From the NCBI GenBank assembly GCA_021851875.1, contig JAJZQI010000007.1, positions 91,800 through 128,137 on the forward strand: a DNA stretch of 36,338 nucleotides, written 5' to 3'. Of the stretch, positions 35,443 through 36,338 are shown piece after piece (the stretch's first letter is position 1; each line of letters starts with the position of its first letter). The translations under genes were made by a program, and so were the position numbers. This stretch comes from Pseudomonadota bacterium (GTDB taxonomy: Bacteria; Pseudomonadota; Gammaproteobacteria; Burkholderiales; JAJZQI01). Below the pieces are notes generated by a model. That model was not told the DNA's origin and ran no database searches. It saw only the letters and a program-made list of their open reading frames with translations.

Positions 35443-36009
35443 ATGAAAATCCGTAATGCACTCGTAGCTGTTCTGTTTGTCGCTGCACCCGCTTTTGCCC
35501 AAAGCGATACCTATGTGATCGACGGTTCGCACACGCTGCCGCAGTTCACCATCAATCACCTGGGTTTTTCCATTCAGCATGGCCGGTTTGATACCACCAG
35601 CGGAAAAATTGTACTGGATACCGTCGCCAAAACCGGCAGCGTGGATATTTCCATCGATACCGCTTCCATCAGCACCGGCTGGGCAGCGCGTGACGAACAT
35701 CTGAAGACCAAGGATTTCTTCAACGTGGAGAAATTCCCCGCCATGACCTACAAATCCAGCAAACTGAATTTCGACGGCGACAAACTGGTCAGCGTGGAGG
35801 GTGAACTGACCCTGCTGGGTGTGAGCAAGCCGGTGACCCTGAAAGTGAGCAACTTCCACTGCGGTCAGAACCCGATCAACAAAAAACCGGAATGCGGCGC
35901 CCAGGCGGATGCGGTGATCAAGCGCTCCGAATTCGGCATGTCGGCCTATGTGCCGGCGGTGGGGGATGAGGTGACCTTGTCGATCCCGGTGGAAGCGGTC
36001 AAGCAATAA
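35443..36009 (+). CDS. yceI: YceI family periplasmic protein (second copy)
   Basis: The 188-residue protein has a signal peptide (residues 1-19, ending APAFA) and the standard YceI pattern: YVIDGSHTLPQFTINHLGFS, IDTASISTGWAARDEHLKTKDFFNVEKFP and GELTLLGVSKPVTLKV, with two cysteines near 144 and 155. It is closer to classical YceI than the upstream copy, and the two are too different to be a recent duplication. AGGAGAA lies before the ATG, 19 bases after the first copy. A quinone or polyprenol-binding role is known for the family, not shown here. Confidence 0.93.
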   Translation: MKIRNALVAVLFVAAPAFAQSDTYVIDGSHTLPQFTINHLGFSIQHGRFDTTSGKIVLDTVAKTGSVDISIDTASISTGWAARDEHLKTKDFFNVEKFPAMTYKSSKLNFDGDKLVSVEGELTLLGVSKPVTLKVSNFHCGQNPINKKPECGAQADAVIKRSEFGMSAYVPAVGDEVTLSIPVEAVKQ

Positions 36010-36087
36010 GCAGAGACTGAGAGGACAGGGCTGGGGATTGAGAGAAGAATCGCTTGACTGAGTTTGGCGTGAGCGGTGAAATTTTTA

Positions 36088-36122
36088 CAGTCCTCAGTCC
36101 TCAGTCCTCAGTCCTCAGTCCT
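36088..36122 (+). repeat. Five tandem copies of the heptamer CAGTCCT
   Basis: The 7-base unit CAGTCCT is repeated five times without a mismatch, immediately followed by TTTT and the first copy of the 76-base repeat. The reverse strand reads as AGGACTG units and contains the stop codon of the duplicated gene tail. No terminator hairpin is visible between yceI and this array. Confidence 0.92.
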
Positions 36123-36197
36123 TTTTCTTGGCGCGGGGATGTGCCGCGTCGTAAATTTTAGCTAAATGCTGACAACACGCCGCAGGCTTGTTGCGTC
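36115..36197 (-). pseudogene. Duplicated 3' fragment of the gene entering from the right edge
   Basis: Read on the minus strand this fragment encodes the same tail as the edge gene, ending CCQHLAKIYDAAHPRAKKK, then Asp and a TGA (36117-36115). Within 76 bases there is one difference from the other copy, a synonymous Leu codon (TTA for TTG). There is no start codon or ribosome binding site of its own. It lies in frame with the other copy (141 bases = 47 codons), separated by its TAG stop. Confidence 0.65.
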
Positions 36198-36338
36198 GTA
36201 GGCTAACATTTGCGAAGCAAATGTTAAGCGTAGCGGCCGGAGACAAAATCCCGGGAGGCTATTTTTTCTTGGCGCGGGGATGTGCCGCGTCGTAAATTTT
36301 AGCCAAATGCTGACAACACGCCGCAGGCTTGTTGCGTC
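36122..36338. repeat. Direct repeat pair of at least 76 bases, period 141
   Basis: Copy 1 (36122-36197) and copy 2 (36263-36338) are identical except for one base. The 65 bases between them contain a perfect hairpin, TAACATTTGC-GAA-GCAAATGTTA (36204-36226), and the blocks GCGTAGCGGC and CGGGAGGC. Copy 2 reaches the window end, so the repeat may be longer and further copies may follow. Confidence 0.92.
36259..36338 (-). CDS. C-terminus of an unknown protein (cut by window edge)
   Basis: The last 25 codons of a minus-strand gene are visible, finishing CCQHLAKIYDAAHPRAKKK with a TAG at 36261-36259. The basic tail and amphipathic HLAKIYDAA look like real coding sequence. The duplicate at 36115-36197 keeps the same peptide with one silent change. 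I do not recognise the family from this fragment. Confidence 0.55.
   Translation of the reverse strand, partial: RNKPAACCQHLAKIYDAAHPRAKKK

Noticed and set aside
36204-36226. Integron attC site (GTTAAGC and GCTTAAC at the hairpin)
   Set aside because: The stem is only 10 base pairs with a 3-base loop, lacks the inner boxes and unpaired bases of attC sites, and no integrase or cassette array is present.

Overview
The window is a GC-rich (about 60%), gene-dense stretch of Gram-negative chromosome. The combination points to a motile betaproteobacterium, perhaps Nitrosomonadales or a relative: a mreBCD-mrdA-rodA-rlpA-dacC-dat-ybeD-lipB wall and lipoate cluster, gatCAB, metX-metW with a DUF4426 gene, mpl, ampG, a YjfB-family motility gene and a chemotaxis transducer. 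The genus cannot be fixed from the sequence. There are no rRNA, tRNA, CRISPR, phage or insertion-sequence genes.

Layout. 1-5111 (minus strand): a truncated unknown gene at the edge, then lipA-chaA-AAA ATPase-purT-DUF3147 read right to left. The ATPase is clearly AT-richer than its neighbours, has its own inverted-repeat promoter and overlaps purT by 4 bases. 5195-6803: an outer-membrane-type protein with a CxxC at its predicted mature N-terminus, convergent with a TlpA-like thioredoxin; the pair sits between lipB and lipA. 6808-16233 (minus): the wall and lipoate cluster, with most neighbouring genes overlapping or nearly touching. 16520-20102 (plus): gatC, gatA, an unknown 107-aa gene and gatB, closed by a bidirectional terminator. 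20167-24363: pyrE with a DUF4124 gene, divergent from xth, followed by ampG and a TauE/SafE-like membrane protein. 24356-26588 (minus): metX, metW and DUF4426. 26616-32485 (plus): an unknown 158-aa gene, DUF599, then (after yjfB on the minus strand) mpl, an RNB ribonuclease and a TonB-family protein. 32497-36009: a short chemotaxis transducer divergent from a marR-cytochrome b561-yceI-yceI operon. 36010-36338: repeats and the duplicated 3' end of a gene that enters from the right.

How the genes work together. The main theme is the cell wall. MreB/C/D, PBP2 and RodA form the elongation machine. RlpA and the D-Ala-D-Ala carboxypeptidase remodel the product, Dat can interconvert D-amino acids, and AmpG and Mpl recycle muropeptides. 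Lipoate synthesis (LipB, LipA), methionine synthesis (MetX, MetW), pyrimidine synthesis (PyrE), purine synthesis (PurT) and tRNA-dependent amidation (GatCAB) make up most of the rest.

I see no obvious new defence or mobile system. The best leads are: (1) the AT-rich AAA ATPase with operator-like repeats over its promoter; (2) the CxxC outer-membrane protein/TlpA pair with an activator-like palindrome; (3) the unknown gene between gatA and gatB; (4) the in-frame duplicated gene tail around a perfect hairpin at the right edge, part of which recurs after xth; and (5) the MarR operator abutting the -10 box of the b561/YceI operon.
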